Shown here: positions 47,153-56,169 of the stretch, piece by piece
Layout of the letters: every line of letters begins with the position of its first letter
Position numbering within the stretch: the first letter of the stretch is position 1
Assembly (NCBI RefSeq): GCF_001722335.1
Contig: NZ_MIHA01000013.1
Coordinates: forward strand, 62,001 to 126,000
Origin: Mycolicibacterium flavescens
GTDB lineage: Bacteria > Actinomycetota > Actinomycetes > Mycobacteriales > Mycobacteriaceae
Length of the DNA stretch: 64,000 nucleotides
Direction of reading: 5' to 3'
Program-made: the position numbers and the translations under genes
Notes under the pieces: model-generated
Databases searched by the model: none
What the model saw: only the letters and a program-made list of their open reading frames with translations
What the model was told of the DNA's origin: nothing

Positions 47153-48547
47153 GTGACCCACTATGACGTCGTCGTGCTCGGAGCAGGCCCCGGCGGGTAC
47201 GTCGCGGCCATCCGCGCCGCCCAGCTCGGACTGAACACCGCCATCGTCGAACCCAAGTACTGGGGCGGCGTGTGCCTCAACGTCGGATGCATCCCGTCGA
47301 AGGCGCTGCTGCGCAACGCCGAACTGGCCCACATCTTCACCAAGGAAGCCAAGACCTTCGGCATCAACGGGGAGGCCACGTTCGACTACGGCGCGGCGTT
47401 CGACCGCAGCCGCAAGGTCGCCGACGGCCGGGTCGCCGGCGTGCACTTCCTGATGAAGAAGAACAAGATCACCGAGATCCACGGGTACGGCAAGTTCAAG
47501 GACGACCACACCCTCGAGGTCGACCTGAACGAGGGCGGCACCGAGACCGTCGAGTTCGACAACGCGATCATCGCCACCGGTGCGAGCACCAAGCTGGTGC
47601 CAGGCACCAAGCTGTCGAAGAACGTCATCACCTACGAAGAGCTGATCATGCAGCGTGAGCTGCCCAAGTCGGTGGTGATCGCCGGCGCGGGCGCGATCGG
47701 CATGGAGTTCGGCTACGTGATGAAGAACTACGGCGTCGACGTCACGATCGTCGAGTTCCTGCCGCGGGCGCTGCCCAACGAGGACGCCGAGGTGTCCAAG
47801 GAGATCGAGAAGCAGTTCAAGAAGCTCGGCGTCAAGATCCTCACCGGCACCAAGGTCGAATCGATCGACGACGACGGCGACAAGGTCACGGTCACCGTCA
47901 GCAAGGACGGCAAAGAGGAGCAGCTCAACCCCGAAACCGTGCTGCAGGCAATCGGTTTCGCGCCGAACGTGGACGGTTACGGGCTGGACGCGGCCGGAGT
48001 GGCGCTGACCGACCGCAAGGGCATCGGCATCGACGACTACATGCGCACCAACAAGCCGCACATCTACGCGATCGGCGACGTCACCGGCAAGCTGCAGCTC
48101 GCGCACGTCGCCGAGGCGATGGGCGTGGTGGCCGCCGAGACCATCGCCGGCGCCGAGACGCTGCCGCTGGGCGACTACCGGATGATGCCGCGCGCGACGT
48201 TCTGCCAGCCGCAGGTCGCCAGCTTCGGGCTCACCGAGGAACAGGCCCGCGAGGAGGGCTACGACGTCAAGGTCGCCAAGTTCCCGTTCACCGCCAACGG
48301 CAAGGCGCACGGCATGGGCGCACCCGCCGGTTTCGTCAAGCTGATCGCCGACGGCAAGTACGGCGAGCTGATCGGCGGGCACCTGATCGGCCACGACGTC
48401 TCCGAACTGCTGCCCGAGCTGACGCTGGCGCAGAAGTGGGATCTGACCGCCAACGAGCTGGCCCGCAACGTGCACACCCACCCGACGTTGTCCGAGGCGC
48501 TGCAGGAGTGCTTCCACGGCCTGGTTGGCCACATGATCAACTTCTGA
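47153..48547 (+). CDS. lpdC: Dihydrolipoamide dehydrogenase LpdC
   Basis: 464-residue FAD disulfide oxidoreductase, the E3 of pyruvate/2-oxoglutarate dehydrogenases and, in M. tuberculosis, of the peroxynitrite-reductase complex. FAD motif [17 protein letters not shown] (residues 9-25), redox CLNVGCIP (41-48), NAD motif [10 protein letters not shown] (about 180) and C-terminal [12 protein letters not shown] (catalytic His-Glu, about 443-452) are intact. GTG start at 47153. Matches Rv0462. Confidence 0.97.
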   Translation: MTHYDVVVLGAGPGGYVAAIRAAQLGLNTAIVEPKYWGGVCLNVGCIPSKALLRNAELAHIFTKEAKTFGINGEATFDYGAAFDRSRKVADGRVAGVHFLMKKNKITEIHGYGKFKDDHTLEVDLNEGGTETVEFDNAIIATGASTKLVPGTKLSKNVITYEELIMQRELPKSVVIAGAGAIGMEFGYVMKNYGVDVTIVEFLPRALPNEDAEVSKEIEKQFKKLGVKILTGTKVESIDDDGDKVTVTVSKDGKEEQLNPETVLQAIGFAPNVDGYGLDAAGVALTDRKGIGIDDYMRTNKPHIYAIGDVTGKLQLAHVAEAMGVVAAETIAGAETLPLGDYRMMPRATFCQPQVASFGLTEEQAREEGYDVKVAKFPFTANGKAHGMGAPAGFVKLIADGKYGELIGGHLIGHDVSELLPELTLAQKWDLTANELARNVHTHPTLSEALQECFHGLVGHMINF

Positions 48548-48549
48548 CC

Positions 48550-48840
48550 GTGGGTCAGACGTCCACCAGTGCGCGGGCCATCTGGGTCGCCGGTATCGGC
48601 GGGCTGGTGATCGGCCACATCCTGTGGCTGGCCGGGATCTCGTTCGCCACCGCCAGCGGCACCGTCAGCACGTGGGTGCTCGTCGTCGCCGCGGTGTCGT
48701 TCGTCGTCGGCGGGGCGGCCGGCTGGCTGGGCTGGCGGGCCTATGAGCGCAAGGCCGAGGTGTGGGCGGCGTTTTTGTGCGGCCTGCCGATCTCCCCGGT
48801 GCTGCTGTCGCTGATCGTGCTCGGCATCACGTACCTCTAG
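48550..48840 (+). CDS. Small membrane protein (Rv0463-like)
   Basis: 96-residue protein with three hydrophobic segments (about 11-31, 41-61 and 76-94). GTG start two bases after the lpdC stop, so co-transcribed with lpdC; its end overlaps the convergent AhpD-like gene by 4 bases. No recognised domain. Confidence 0.75.
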   Translation: MGQTSTSARAIWVAGIGGLVIGHILWLAGISFATASGTVSTWVLVVAAVSFVVGGAAGWLGWRAYERKAEVWAAFLCGLPISPVLLSLIVLGITYL

Positions 48841-49388
48841 TCCGGAAAGTCCAGCGGCACTTTCAGTGTGGTGATCGTGGCGGCCAGCCCGTCGTACTGG
48901 GCGGCCAGCAGGCAGAACTCGATCAGCTGCGGTTTGGTGAGGTGCTCGGCCAGCCGCGCCCAGGTCTGCGCCGAGACCCCGCGGGTGACGACGAACTCGT
49001 CGGTCGCGGTGATCAGCGCCCGCTGCCGGGCGGTCAGGCCTTCGGCGTCGGGACCCTCGAAGATCTTCTTCTGCACCTCGGGGCTGATGCCGCGGGTGCG
49101 GGCCAGCCGGCGGTGCTGCTGCAGTTCGTACTCGCAGTCGCGCAGGTGGCCGACGCGCAGGATGACGGTCTCGGCGTCGCGGACGGGCAGCTTGCTCATC
49201 ATCCCGAGCAGCATTCCGCTGTAGGGCAGCCACGCCAGGAACAGAAGCCGGTGCTGGCCAAGCACATTCATCAAGCTGAAGCGGGGGGCGCGGATGGCGC
49301 GCGCACCGATCTTGGCGATGGCCCAGTTGACCGGGCCGAGTTCCTTGAATCCACCGGGCGCGATGCGTGCCGACTCGAGTTCGCTCAC
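48837..49388 (-). CDS. Carboxymuconolactone decarboxylase/AhpD-like protein (Rv0464c-like)
   Basis: 183-residue AhpD-fold protein: helical core RDAETVILRVGHLRDCEYELQQHRRLAR (about residues 68-95) with a single Cys, then ISPEVQKKIFEGPDAEGLTARQRALITATDE. Substrate unknown. GTG 49388 is the best start; longer in-frame extension would run back into ramB. It lies 10 bases after ramB on the same strand, hence a probable operon with the regulator. Confidence 0.82.
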   Translation of the reverse strand: MSELESARIAPGGFKELGPVNWAIAKIGARAIRAPRFSLMNVLGQHRLLFLAWLPYSGMLLGMMSKLPVRDAETVILRVGHLRDCEYELQQHRRLARTRGISPEVQKKIFEGPDAEGLTARQRALITATDEFVVTRGVSAQTWARLAEHLTKPQLIEFCLLAAQYDGLAATITTLKVPLDFPD

Positions 49389-49398
49389 CGTCGCGAGT

Positions 49399-50826
49399 CT
49401 ATAGCTGCTGCTTGACCAGATACGGCGACACGGTGCTGCGGTGCTCGTCGATGTCGAGTGCCCGGCCCAGCGCCGGGAACGCCCGCTGCGGGCAGTTGTC
49501 GCGTTCACAGACCCGGCACCCGGCCCCGATCGGCGTGGACACCTCACCGGAGAGGTCCAGGCCCTCGGAGTAGACCAGGCGGTGCGCGTGGCGCAGTTCG
49601 CACCCCAGCCCGATCGCGAACGTCTTACCGGGCTGCCCGTAGCGCTGCGCGCGGCGCTCGACGGTGCGCGCCACCCACATGTAGTTGCGGCCGTCGGGCA
49701 TCTGGGCGATCTGCACGCCGATCTTGCCGGGGTTGGCGAACGTCTCGTAGACGTTCCACAGCGGGCATGTACCGCCGCTGGAGGAGAAGTGAAAACCCGT
49801 GGCGGACTGGCGTTTCGACATGTTGCCGGCCCGGTCGACCCGGACGAACGACAGCGGCACCCCGCGCATCGACGGCCGCTGCAGGGTGGACAGGCGGTGC
49901 GCGATGGTCTCGTAGCTGACCGAGTAGAACGCCGAGAGGCGCTCGACGTCGTAGCGGAACTCCTCGGCGATGTCGTGAAACTGCCCGTACGGCAACATCG
50001 TTGCCGCGGCGAAGTAGTTGGCCAGCCCCATCCGGGCCAGCCGGGTGGACTCGTCGCTGGTGAACTTGCCCTCGTCGACCAGCTTCTCGATCAGCTCGCC
50101 GAACTCCAGGTAGGCCAGCTCGGCGGCCATCTTGAACACCGTCTGCCCCGGGGACAGGTGATTACTGAACTCCAGCGTCTTGGTCGACGCGTCGTAGCGG
50201 TGCAGTACCGAGCCGCCCAGATCGCGGCGCCGCACGATCCGCACGCCGTGCACCATGCTCAGCCGGTCGGTGAGTTGGCGAGCCAGTTCGGCGCGGTGCA
50301 TGCCCATCCGGATGGTCAGGTCCTCGGCGGCGGTGTCGAGTTCGTGCAGGTAGTTCTGCCGCTCGTAGAAGTAGTCGCGCACTTCCTCGTGCGGCATCGT
50401 GATCGAGCCCGACCCCGAGCTGCCGCCGACGAGCGCGAACCGGTCCTCGGTGGCGGCCGCGAGCCGGGTGTTGGCCAGTTGGTAGCGGCGGTGCAGGTTG
50501 ACCATGGCGCGGGCCATCGCCGGATGCGACGCCACCAGGTCGGCGATCTCGGCGACGTCGACGTCGATGTCCAGGTCGCGGTCGAGGGTCAGCTCGCGCA
50601 GTTCGGCGACCAGTCGGGTGTCGTCCTGGTTGGCGAAGAAGGTGGCGTCGACCCCGAATACGTCGGTGATCCGCAGCAGCACCGCCACGGTGAGCGGGCG
50701 TACGTCGTGCTCGATCTGGTTGAGGTAGCTCGGCGAGATGTCGAGCATCTGGGCGAGTGCGGCCTGGCTGAATCCGCGTTCGCTGCGCAGCTGTCGAACC
50801 CGTGATCCGACGAACGTTTTCGCCAT
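49399..50826 (-). CDS. ramB: RamB, XRE-family regulator of acetate/short-chain acyl metabolism
   Basis: 475-residue regulator. The N-terminal XRE HTH (about residues 8-62, RQLRSERGFSQAALAQMLDISPSYLNQIE) is followed by an ImmA/IrrE-like middle region whose HExxH site is lost (AAELAYLEFGELIE). The C-terminal domain has a conserved cysteine set, GAGCRVCERDNCPQRAF (about 440-456). RamB proteins in Corynebacterium and M. tuberculosis control glyoxylate/acetate genes, including aceA and their own. ATG 50826. It diverges from the thioesterase gene, and its promoter contains an 11-base motif also present before aceA. Confidence 0.93.
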   Translation of the reverse strand: MAKTFVGSRVRQLRSERGFSQAALAQMLDISPSYLNQIEHDVRPLTVAVLLRITDVFGVDATFFANQDDTRLVAELRELTLDRDLDIDVDVAEIADLVASHPAMARAMVNLHRRYQLANTRLAAATEDRFALVGGSSGSGSITMPHEEVRDYFYERQNYLHELDTAAEDLTIRMGMHRAELARQLTDRLSMVHGVRIVRRRDLGGSVLHRYDASTKTLEFSNHLSPGQTVFKMAAELAYLEFGELIEKLVDEGKFTSDESTRLARMGLANYFAAATMLPYGQFHDIAEEFRYDVERLSAFYSVSYETIAHRLSTLQRPSMRGVPLSFVRVDRAGNMSKRQSATGFHFSSSGGTCPLWNVYETFANPGKIGVQIAQMPDGRNYMWVARTVERRAQRYGQPGKTFAIGLGCELRHAHRLVYSEGLDLSGEVSTPIGAGCRVCERDNCPQRAFPALGRALDIDEHRSTVSPYLVKQQL

Positions 50827-50850
50827 GATCAGCCAGCGTAGCAACGGTGC

Positions 50851-50866
50851 GAAGACGTTCTTCGCA
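50851..50866. promoter_or_regulatory. Candidate RamB-linked motif before ramB
   Basis: GAAGACGTTCTTCGCA: a GAAGA-CGT-TCTTC dyad whose right half, CGTTCTTCGCA, is identical to 11 bases upstream of aceA (51802-51812). It lies 24 bases upstream of the ramB ATG, suitable for autoregulation, and 38 bases from the divergent thioesterase start. Confidence 0.4.
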
Positions 50867-50904
50867 TTGTTGGCAGTTCGGTGCCTGTGGCAGGATCGGC
50901 CTTC

Positions 50905-51717
50905 GTGAGCACCAAGCAGGGACCCGGCCTCGCGAAGGTCATGATGCCGGTCCCTGACCCGCATCCGGACGTGTTCGACATCGAGTGGCCGCTGCGGGTC
51001 GCCGACGTCGACCGCGAGGGCCGGCTGAAGTTCGACGCCGCCACCCGCCACATCCAGGACATCGGCTCCGACCAGCTGCGCGAGATGGGTTTCCAGGAGA
51101 CCCATCCGCTGTGGATCGTGCGGCGCACGATGATCGACATGATCCGCCCCATCGAATTCCAGGACATCCTGCGGCTGCGCCGCTGGTGTTCGGGCACGTC
51201 GAACCGGTGGTGCGAGATGCGGGTGCGCATCGACGGGCGCAAGGGCGGGCTCGTCGAGTCCGAGGCGTTCTGGATCAACATCAACCGCGAGACGCAGGGG
51301 CCGTCGCGCATCTCCGACGACTTCCTCGAGGGGCTGCGCCGCACCACCGACGTGGACCGGCTGCGGTGGAAGGCCTATCTGACCGCGGGCAGCCGCGAGG
51401 ACGCCGACGAGATCCGCGACTACCCGATCCGGGTCAGCGACATCGACATCTTCGACCACATGAACAACTCGGTGTACTGGTCGGTGATCGAGGACTACCT
51501 GTACCACCATCCAGAGTCGGTGCGTTATCCGCTGCGGGTGACCATCGAGCACGACGCCGCGGTCGCGCTCGGCGACAAGATGGAGATCCTGAGCCATGTG
51601 CACCCGGCCGGAAGCACCGACCAGTTCGGTCCGGAACTGACCGATCGCACTGTTACAACGCTCACATACGCCGTCGGCGACGAGGCCAAAGCCGTCGCGG
51701 CGATCTTCTCGCTCTGA
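50905..51717 (+). CDS. Acyl-ACP thioesterase family protein (Rv0466-like)
   Basis: 270-residue double hot-dog protein of the acyl-ACP thioesterase family. First domain has EWPLRVADVDREGRLKFDAATRHIQDIG (about residues 24-50). Second has RVSDIDIFDHMNNSVYWSVIEDYL (about 177-200), whose Asp/His/Asn are the usual catalytic set. Releases fatty acids from acyl-ACP or acyl-CoA. GTG 50905 is used; ATG 50941 is an alternative. It diverges from ramB across 78 bases. Confidence 0.9.
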   Translation: MSTKQGPGLAKVMMPVPDPHPDVFDIEWPLRVADVDREGRLKFDAATRHIQDIGSDQLREMGFQETHPLWIVRRTMIDMIRPIEFQDILRLRRWCSGTSNRWCEMRVRIDGRKGGLVESEAFWININRETQGPSRISDDFLEGLRRTTDVDRLRWKAYLTAGSREDADEIRDYPIRVSDIDIFDHMNNSVYWSVIEDYLYHHPESVRYPLRVTIEHDAAVALGDKMEILSHVHPAGSTDQFGPELTDRTVTTLTYAVGDEAKAVAAIFSL

Positions 51718-51732
51718 TTGCCGTCCGGTAAA

Positions 51733-51748
51733 CAGTACGGGCGTACTG
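51733..51748. promoter_or_regulatory. Inverted repeat between thioesterase and aceA
   Basis: CAGTAC-GGGC-GTACTG perfect arms, followed at 51763-51778 by GTTAC-N6-GTAAC. Both are 207-253 bases upstream of aceA. They may be operators for a further regulator of isocitrate lyase; no owner is identified. Confidence 0.35.
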
Positions 51749-51801
51749 ACCAGCACAAATGCGTTACCAGCGAGTAACTTCTGAACCGGTCAAGCGCTGA
51801 C

Positions 51802-51823
51802 CGTTCTTCGCAACCTTTGCAAA
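51802..51823. promoter_or_regulatory. Candidate RamB operator upstream of aceA
   Basis: CGTTCTTCGCA (51802-51812) is identical to a motif before ramB, and TTTGCAAA (51816-51823) fits the TTTGCAAA core described for RamB operators in corynebacteria. Located about 165 bases upstream of the aceA ATG. The 268-base interval 51718-51985 holds no gene. Confidence 0.5.
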
Positions 51824-51985
51824 TTTCGGGGTTGAGTTGGCTGAAGTTGGCAATGTAAACGGCTGGACCTGCGGTGATGTTGTGAGGCATCCTCGGATTA
51901 GCAGAGCGGCAAAGCCGTTCAGGCGTTAACAAAGCCGGGTCTCCCGGCGGCGCCGCAGCGAAGTGAACAGATCCGGAGGAACGCC

Positions 51986-53272
51986 ATGTCAACCGTCGGC
52001 CAGCCGAAGAGCGCAGCAGAGATCCAGCGCGACTGGGACACCAACCCCCGCTGGAAGAACGTCACGCGTGACTACTCCGCCGAGGACGTCGTCGCGCTGC
52101 AGGGCAGCGTCGTCGAGGAGTCCACGTTGGCCCGGCGCGGCGCCGAGATCCTGTGGAACCAGCTGCACGACATGGAGTTCGTCAACGCGCTCGGCGCGCT
52201 GACCGGCAACATGGCCGTCCAGCAGGTCCGCGCCGGCCTGAAGGCCATCTACCTGTCCGGGTGGCAGGTCGCCGGCGACGCCAACCTGTCCGGCCACACC
52301 TACCCCGACCAGAGCCTGTACCCGGCCAACTCCGTCCCGCAGGTGGTGCGTCGCATCAACAACGCGCTGCTGCGCGCCGACGAGATCGCCAAGGTCGAGG
52401 GCGACACGTCGGTGGAGAACTGGCTGGTGCCGATCGTCGCCGACGGTGAGGCCGGCTTCGGCGGTGCGCTCAACGTCTACGAGCTGCAGAAGGCGATGAT
52501 CGCCGCCGGTGTCGCGGGCTCGCACTGGGAGGACCAGCTGGCGTCGGAGAAGAAGTGCGGCCACCTCGGTGGCAAGGTGCTGATCCCGACCCAGCAGCAC
52601 ATCCGCACGCTGACCTCGGCCCGGCTGGCCGCCGACGTGGCCGACGTGCCGACCGTCGTCATCGCCCGCACCGACGCCGAGGCCGCCACGCTGATCACCT
52701 CCGACGTCGACGAGCGCGACCAGCCGTTCATCACCGGTGAGCGGACCAAGGAAGGCTTCTACCGGGTCAAGAACGGCATCGAGCCGTGCATCGCCCGCGC
52801 CAAGGCCTACGCGCCGTACGCCGACCTGATCTGGATGGAGACCGGCACCCCCGACCTCGAGCTGGCCAAGAAGTTCGCCGAGGGCGTGCAGGCCGAGTTC
52901 CCGGACCAGATGCTGGCCTACAACTGCTCGCCGTCGTTCAACTGGAAGAAGCACCTCGACGACGCGACGATCGCGAAGTTCCAGAAGGAGCTCGGCGCGA
53001 TGGGCTTCAAGTTCCAGTTCATCACGCTGGCCGGCTTCCACGCGCTGAACTACTCGATGTTCGACCTGGCTTACGGCTACGCCCGCAACCAGATGAGCGC
53101 CTACGTCGAGCTGCAGGAGCGCGAGTTCGCCGCCGAGGAGCGGGGTTACACCGCGACCAAGCACCAGCGCGAGGTCGGCGCCGGCTACTTCGACCGGATC
53201 GCCACCACCGTCGATCCGACTAGCTCGACGACCGCGCTGAAGGGTTCGACCGAAGAGGGTCAGTTCCACTAG
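51986..53272 (+). CDS. aceA: Isocitrate lyase (AceA/Icl1)
   Basis: 428-residue isocitrate lyase; splits isocitrate into succinate and glyoxylate in the glyoxylate shunt and also serves as methylisocitrate lyase in mycobacteria. Catalytic loop [11 protein letters not shown] (Cys191-type) lies at about residues 189-199, preceded by the metal-binding ADGEAGFGG block, with the [12 protein letters not shown] substrate-binding segment near 315. ATG 51986 with GGAGGA Shine-Dalgarno. Upstream TTTGCAAA supports RamB control; matches Rv0467. Confidence 0.97.
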   Translation: MSTVGQPKSAAEIQRDWDTNPRWKNVTRDYSAEDVVALQGSVVEESTLARRGAEILWNQLHDMEFVNALGALTGNMAVQQVRAGLKAIYLSGWQVAGDANLSGHTYPDQSLYPANSVPQVVRRINNALLRADEIAKVEGDTSVENWLVPIVADGEAGFGGALNVYELQKAMIAAGVAGSHWEDQLASEKKCGHLGGKVLIPTQQHIRTLTSARLAADVADVPTVVIARTDAEAATLITSDVDERDQPFITGERTKEGFYRVKNGIEPCIARAKAYAPYADLIWMETGTPDLELAKKFAEGVQAEFPDQMLAYNCSPSFNWKKHLDDATIAKFQKELGAMGFKFQFITLAGFHALNYSMFDLAYGYARNQMSAYVELQEREFAAEERGYTATKHQREVGAGYFDRIATTVDPTSSTTALKGSTEEGQFH

Positions 53273-53325
53273 GCCCCGGTTCAACAGACCAGGCTTAGTA
53301 GGCTCACGAGGCCCAACGGCTTGTC

Positions 53326-53360
53326 ATCAGGCCCCGTCCTTATATTGGGCGGGGCCTGAT
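53326..53360 (+). terminator. Long hairpin between aceA and fadB2
   Basis: ATCAGGCCCCGTCC, 7-base AT loop, GGGCGGGGCCTGAT, arms of 14 with one mismatch. No T-run follows, and the fadB2 Shine-Dalgarno begins 6 bases later. It may attenuate rather than end aceA transcription. Confidence 0.6.
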
Positions 53361-53378
53361 GTTGTGGAGAGGACACAA

Positions 53379-54233
53379 GTGAGCATTGAACGAGTGGGTG
53401 TCGTCGGCGCCGGGCAGATGGGCAGCGGTATCGCCGAGGTCTCGGCGAAAGCCGGCGCGAACGTCGTCGTCTACGAACCCAGCAAGGCGCTCGTCGACGC
53501 GGGCCGCGACCGCATCACGTCGTCGCTGGAGCGGGCGGTCGCCAAGGGCAAGCTGTCCGAGGCCGACCGCGATGCGACGTTGGCACGGTTGTCGTACACG
53601 ACCGATCTGTTCGACCTCGCCGATCGGCAACTGGTGATCGAGGCGATCGTCGAGGACGAGGCGGTCAAGGCGAAGGTCTTCGGCGAGCTCGACGCCGTCG
53701 TCACCGATCCCGACGCGGTGCTGGCGTCGAACACCTCCAGCATCCCGATCATGAAAATCGCTGCGGCGACGAAGAATCCGAGCCGGGTGCTCGGATTGCA
53801 CTTCTTCAACCCGGTGCCGGTGCTGCCGCTGGTCGAACTCGTCAACACGCTGGTGACCTCCGAGGAGGCGGTGCAGCGGACCGAGCAGTTCGCCAGCGAG
53901 GTTCTGGGCAAGAAGGTCGTACGGTGTTCTGACCGTTCGGGTTTCGTGGTCAACGCGCTGCTGGTGCCGTATCTGCTGTCGGCGATCCGGATGGTCGAGG
54001 CGAGGGTGGCGACGGTCGAGGACGTCGACACCGCGATCGTGGCGGGGTTGTCGCATCCGATGGGGCCGTTGCGGCTTGCGGACCTGATCGGGTTGGACAC
54101 CATGAAGCTGATCGCCGATTCGATGTACGACGAGTACCGGGACCCGAGCTACGCCGCGCCGCCGCTGCTGCTGCGGATGGTCGAGGCCGGCCAGTTGGGT
54201 AAGAAGTCCGGGCGGGGCTTCTACACGTACTGA
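53379..54233 (+). CDS. fadB2: 3-hydroxybutyryl-CoA dehydrogenase FadB2
   Basis: 284-residue NAD(P)-dependent 3-hydroxyacyl-CoA dehydrogenase. Rossmann VGVVGAGQMGSGIAEV is at residues 5-20, the catalytic-His segment LGLHFFNPVPVLPLVEL near 137-153, and the C-terminal helical domain contains FVVNALLVPYLLSAI. Acts in fatty-acid or PHB-type C4 metabolism. GTG 53379 is chosen because GGAGAGG sits 6 bases upstream; a GTG at 53364 would place the start inside that site. Matches Rv0468. Confidence 0.94.
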   Translation: MSIERVGVVGAGQMGSGIAEVSAKAGANVVVYEPSKALVDAGRDRITSSLERAVAKGKLSEADRDATLARLSYTTDLFDLADRQLVIEAIVEDEAVKAKVFGELDAVVTDPDAVLASNTSSIPIMKIAAATKNPSRVLGLHFFNPVPVLPLVELVNTLVTSEEAVQRTEQFASEVLGKKVVRCSDRSGFVVNALLVPYLLSAIRMVEARVATVEDVDTAIVAGLSHPMGPLRLADLIGLDTMKLIADSMYDEYRDPSYAAPPLLLRMVEAGQLGKKSGRGFYTY

Positions 54234-55051
54234 GCCAACGCGGTCCGCACACGCCGCAGGATCCCGGCTCGATCGCGCCGAAGCTGGCGGGCGCACACCC
54301 GGATGATCGTCCAGCCCTGCGACGCAAGGTATTCGAGCCGTTCGATGTCGGCGGCGTGGTCGTCCGGATTGGTCCAGTGGTGCTCTCCGTCGTACTCGAC
54401 GCCGACTTTCCATTGCGGCCAGCCCATGTCGACTCGGCGTTTGCCGACGCGGATCTGGGTGGTCAGTTGCGGCAACCCGTCGCGGACCAGGAGTAGTCGC
54501 AGCTCGGTCTCCTTCGGGGACTCGGCGCCGCCGTCGGCGAGGGCGAGGGCGGCGCGAAGCCGCCGGATACCTCTTGCGCCGGGATAACGATCGGCTATCC
54601 GGTGCACCTCATTCGGAGTGCACCCGGTCGCGTTGAGCACCGCGTCGATGCGCTCGATACCGAGGTCCCCGGCGACGCGACGGCCGATGTCGTAGGCCGT
54701 GCGGGCGGGCGTCGTGCAGTCGATGCTGCCGCGAAGGCACACTTCATCTTCGGCGAGGGCGCCACGATGAATGACGATGCCCGGGGGCGACGGTTGGTTG
54801 GGATGCGCGAGTTCTGCAGGGAGGTCGTCGGGAAGCCATCGCGTCCCGTACATCGCGGCAGCCGAGTGGCCGACGACCACTGCCGTGCCGCGCGACCACA
54901 ACCACGCGGCCATCGCCTTGTCGGCAGCGTCGAGTTTCACGCCCGCGCGGGCGTACACGTTCTGGTGGATCTTCACGTAGTCCCTGCTCAAGGCATAGCG
55001 TGTCACAGCACCCGCCCTGACGGCCTGGCTGCCGAGAATGAAGCGCTCCAT
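54221..55051 (-). CDS. DUF559/PD-(D/E)XK-like protein with AbiEi-type N-terminus
   Basis: 276-residue protein. The N-terminal half resembles AbiEi-type antitoxin/HTH domains (YALSRDYVKIHQNVYARAG, HSAAAMYGTRW). The C-terminal DUF559 domain (about 185-270) carries the nuclease-like ESPKETELRLLL...RRVDMGWPQWKVGVEYDGEHHW (Glu-Asp-ExD arrangement of the Vsr/PD-(D/E)XK fold). Such proteins are numerous in mycobacteria and of unknown role. ATG 55051. It overlaps the fadB2 3' end by 13 bases on the opposite strand. Confidence 0.78.
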   Translation of the reverse strand: MERFILGSQAVRAGAVTRYALSRDYVKIHQNVYARAGVKLDAADKAMAAWLWSRGTAVVVGHSAAAMYGTRWLPDDLPAELAHPNQPSPPGIVIHRGALAEDEVCLRGSIDCTTPARTAYDIGRRVAGDLGIERIDAVLNATGCTPNEVHRIADRYPGARGIRRLRAALALADGGAESPKETELRLLLVRDGLPQLTTQIRVGKRRVDMGWPQWKVGVEYDGEHHWTNPDDHAADIERLEYLASQGWTIIRVCARQLRRDRAGILRRVRTALAQYV

Positions 55052-55086
55052 ACATGGTTAGGCGCACCAGAGGCTCGGACGGTTCC

Positions 55087-55280
55087 ATAGTTTCGACGCT
55101 CGGTGCGGGCTTGGGGCTGGGTTGGTTCGCCGAGCGTCGGGTTTTTGGCGTGTTTTGCGCTGAATCGCGCGATAGTTTCGACGCTCGGTGCGGGTGGGGG
55201 GCTGGGGGTTGGGTGGGTTCGTCGAGCGTCGGGTTTTTGGCGTGTTTTGGGCTGAATCGCGCGATAGTTTCGACGCTCGG
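55087..55280. repeat. Tandem palindromic repeats (elements B1, B2 plus a half copy)
   Basis: Two 59-bp imperfect palindromes at 55130-55188 and 55222-55280 are nearly identical (CGAGCGTCGGGTTTTTGGCG on the left, ATAGTTTCGACGCTCGG on the right). A lone right half lies at 55087-55103. The right halves recur with 85- and 92-base spacing, separated by G/T-rich spacers. No gene is seen in the 284-base interval 55052-55335, which these repeats fill between a DUF559 gene and PPK2. Confidence 0.85.
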
Positions 55281-55335
55281 TGCGGGTGCACGCGCGGGGG
55301 TGCGCGCGGGCGCGGGTGGGGCGCGCCAGGGAGGC

Positions 55336-56169
55336 CTACGACGAGAGCAGGCGCTGGCGTTCGGTCTCGACGTCGAAATCCGCCGGAGGATACGACAACT
55401 GCAGCCCCTCGAGCGCTTCGATCAGCATCTCGGTGATCGCCAGCCGGCTGTACCAGCGACGGTTGGCCGGTACGACGTGCCACGGCGCGTAGTCGGTCGA
55501 TGTGCGGTCGAGCACCGCCTGGTAGGCCTCCTGGTACTGCGGCCACAGCAGGCGTTCGTCGATATCGCCGGGGTTGTACTTCCAGTGCTTGGTCGGGTCG
55601 TCGAGGCGCTCGAGCAGTTGCTCCTTCTGCTCGTCGAGCGAGATGAACATCGCGGCCTTCACCACCGTCGTTCCCGCGTCGACGAGTTCACGTTCGAACG
55701 CGTTGATCTCGTCGTAGCGCGCACCCCACACTTCCGGCGCCACCAGGTTGCGTACCCGCACGATCAGCACATCCTCGTAGTGCGACCGGTCGAACACGCC
55801 GATGTGGCCGGCCGGCGGCAACGCCCGCCGGATCCGCCACAGGAAGTCGTGCGCCAGTTCCTCGGCCGTCGGCTTACCGAACGCGGTGTAGCGCACACCC
55901 ATCGGATTCACCGCGCCGACAACGTGTTTGACGATTCCGCCCTTACCTGCGGCGTCCATTCCTTGCAACACCAGCAGCACCGAGCGATGGTCGTCGCCGC
56001 CCTTCGAGCTGGCGTACAGCATCTCCTGCAGTTCGGCGAGCCGTTGGCTGCGCGCCGCCTGTACTGCGGCGGCATCGGCCTTGGACCCGTCGAAACCCGG
56101 TGTGGCCGAAGGGTCGATGTCCGCCACCTGGAGGCCGGCCCGGAACCGCAGAGCCTCGGGGATCGTCAT
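55336..56169 (-). CDS. PPK2-family polyphosphate:nucleotide phosphotransferase
   Basis: 277-residue PPK2 kinase. Walker A GMDAAGKGGIVKHV is near residues 69-82, the lid/acceptor region VRYTAFGKPTAEELAHDFLWR near 92-112, and Walker B IGVFDRSHYEDVLIVRV near 123-139. Uses polyphosphate to phosphorylate nucleotides, or the reverse. ATG 56169 overlaps the stop of the upstream TetR gene (ATGA), so regulator and kinase form one unit, unlike the M. tuberculosis neighbourhood I recall. The 3' end faces the tandem palindromes. Confidence 0.9.
   Translation of the reverse strand: MTIPEALRFRAGLQVADIDPSATPGFDGSKADAAAVQAARSQRLAELQEMLYASSKGGDDHRSVLLVLQGMDAAGKGGIVKHVVGAVNPMGVRYTAFGKPTAEELAHDFLWRIRRALPPAGHIGVFDRSHYEDVLIVRVRNLVAPEVWGARYDEINAFERELVDAGTTVVKAAMFISLDEQKEQLLERLDDPTKHWKYNPGDIDERLLWPQYQEAYQAVLDRTSTDYAPWHVVPANRRWYSRLAITEMLIEALEGLQLSYPPADFDVETERQRLLSS

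Noticed and set aside
46190..48532. 780-codon open frame on the minus strand across the ATPase genes and lpdC
   Set aside because: Shadow of high-GC coding sequence: the plus-strand genes have complete family motifs, while this frame has no recognised domain and is Arg/Gly/His-rich.
55087..55280. Repeat cluster considered as a CRISPR array
   Set aside because: Only two full units and one half, units are palindromic and nearly identical including spacers of unequal length; no cas genes.
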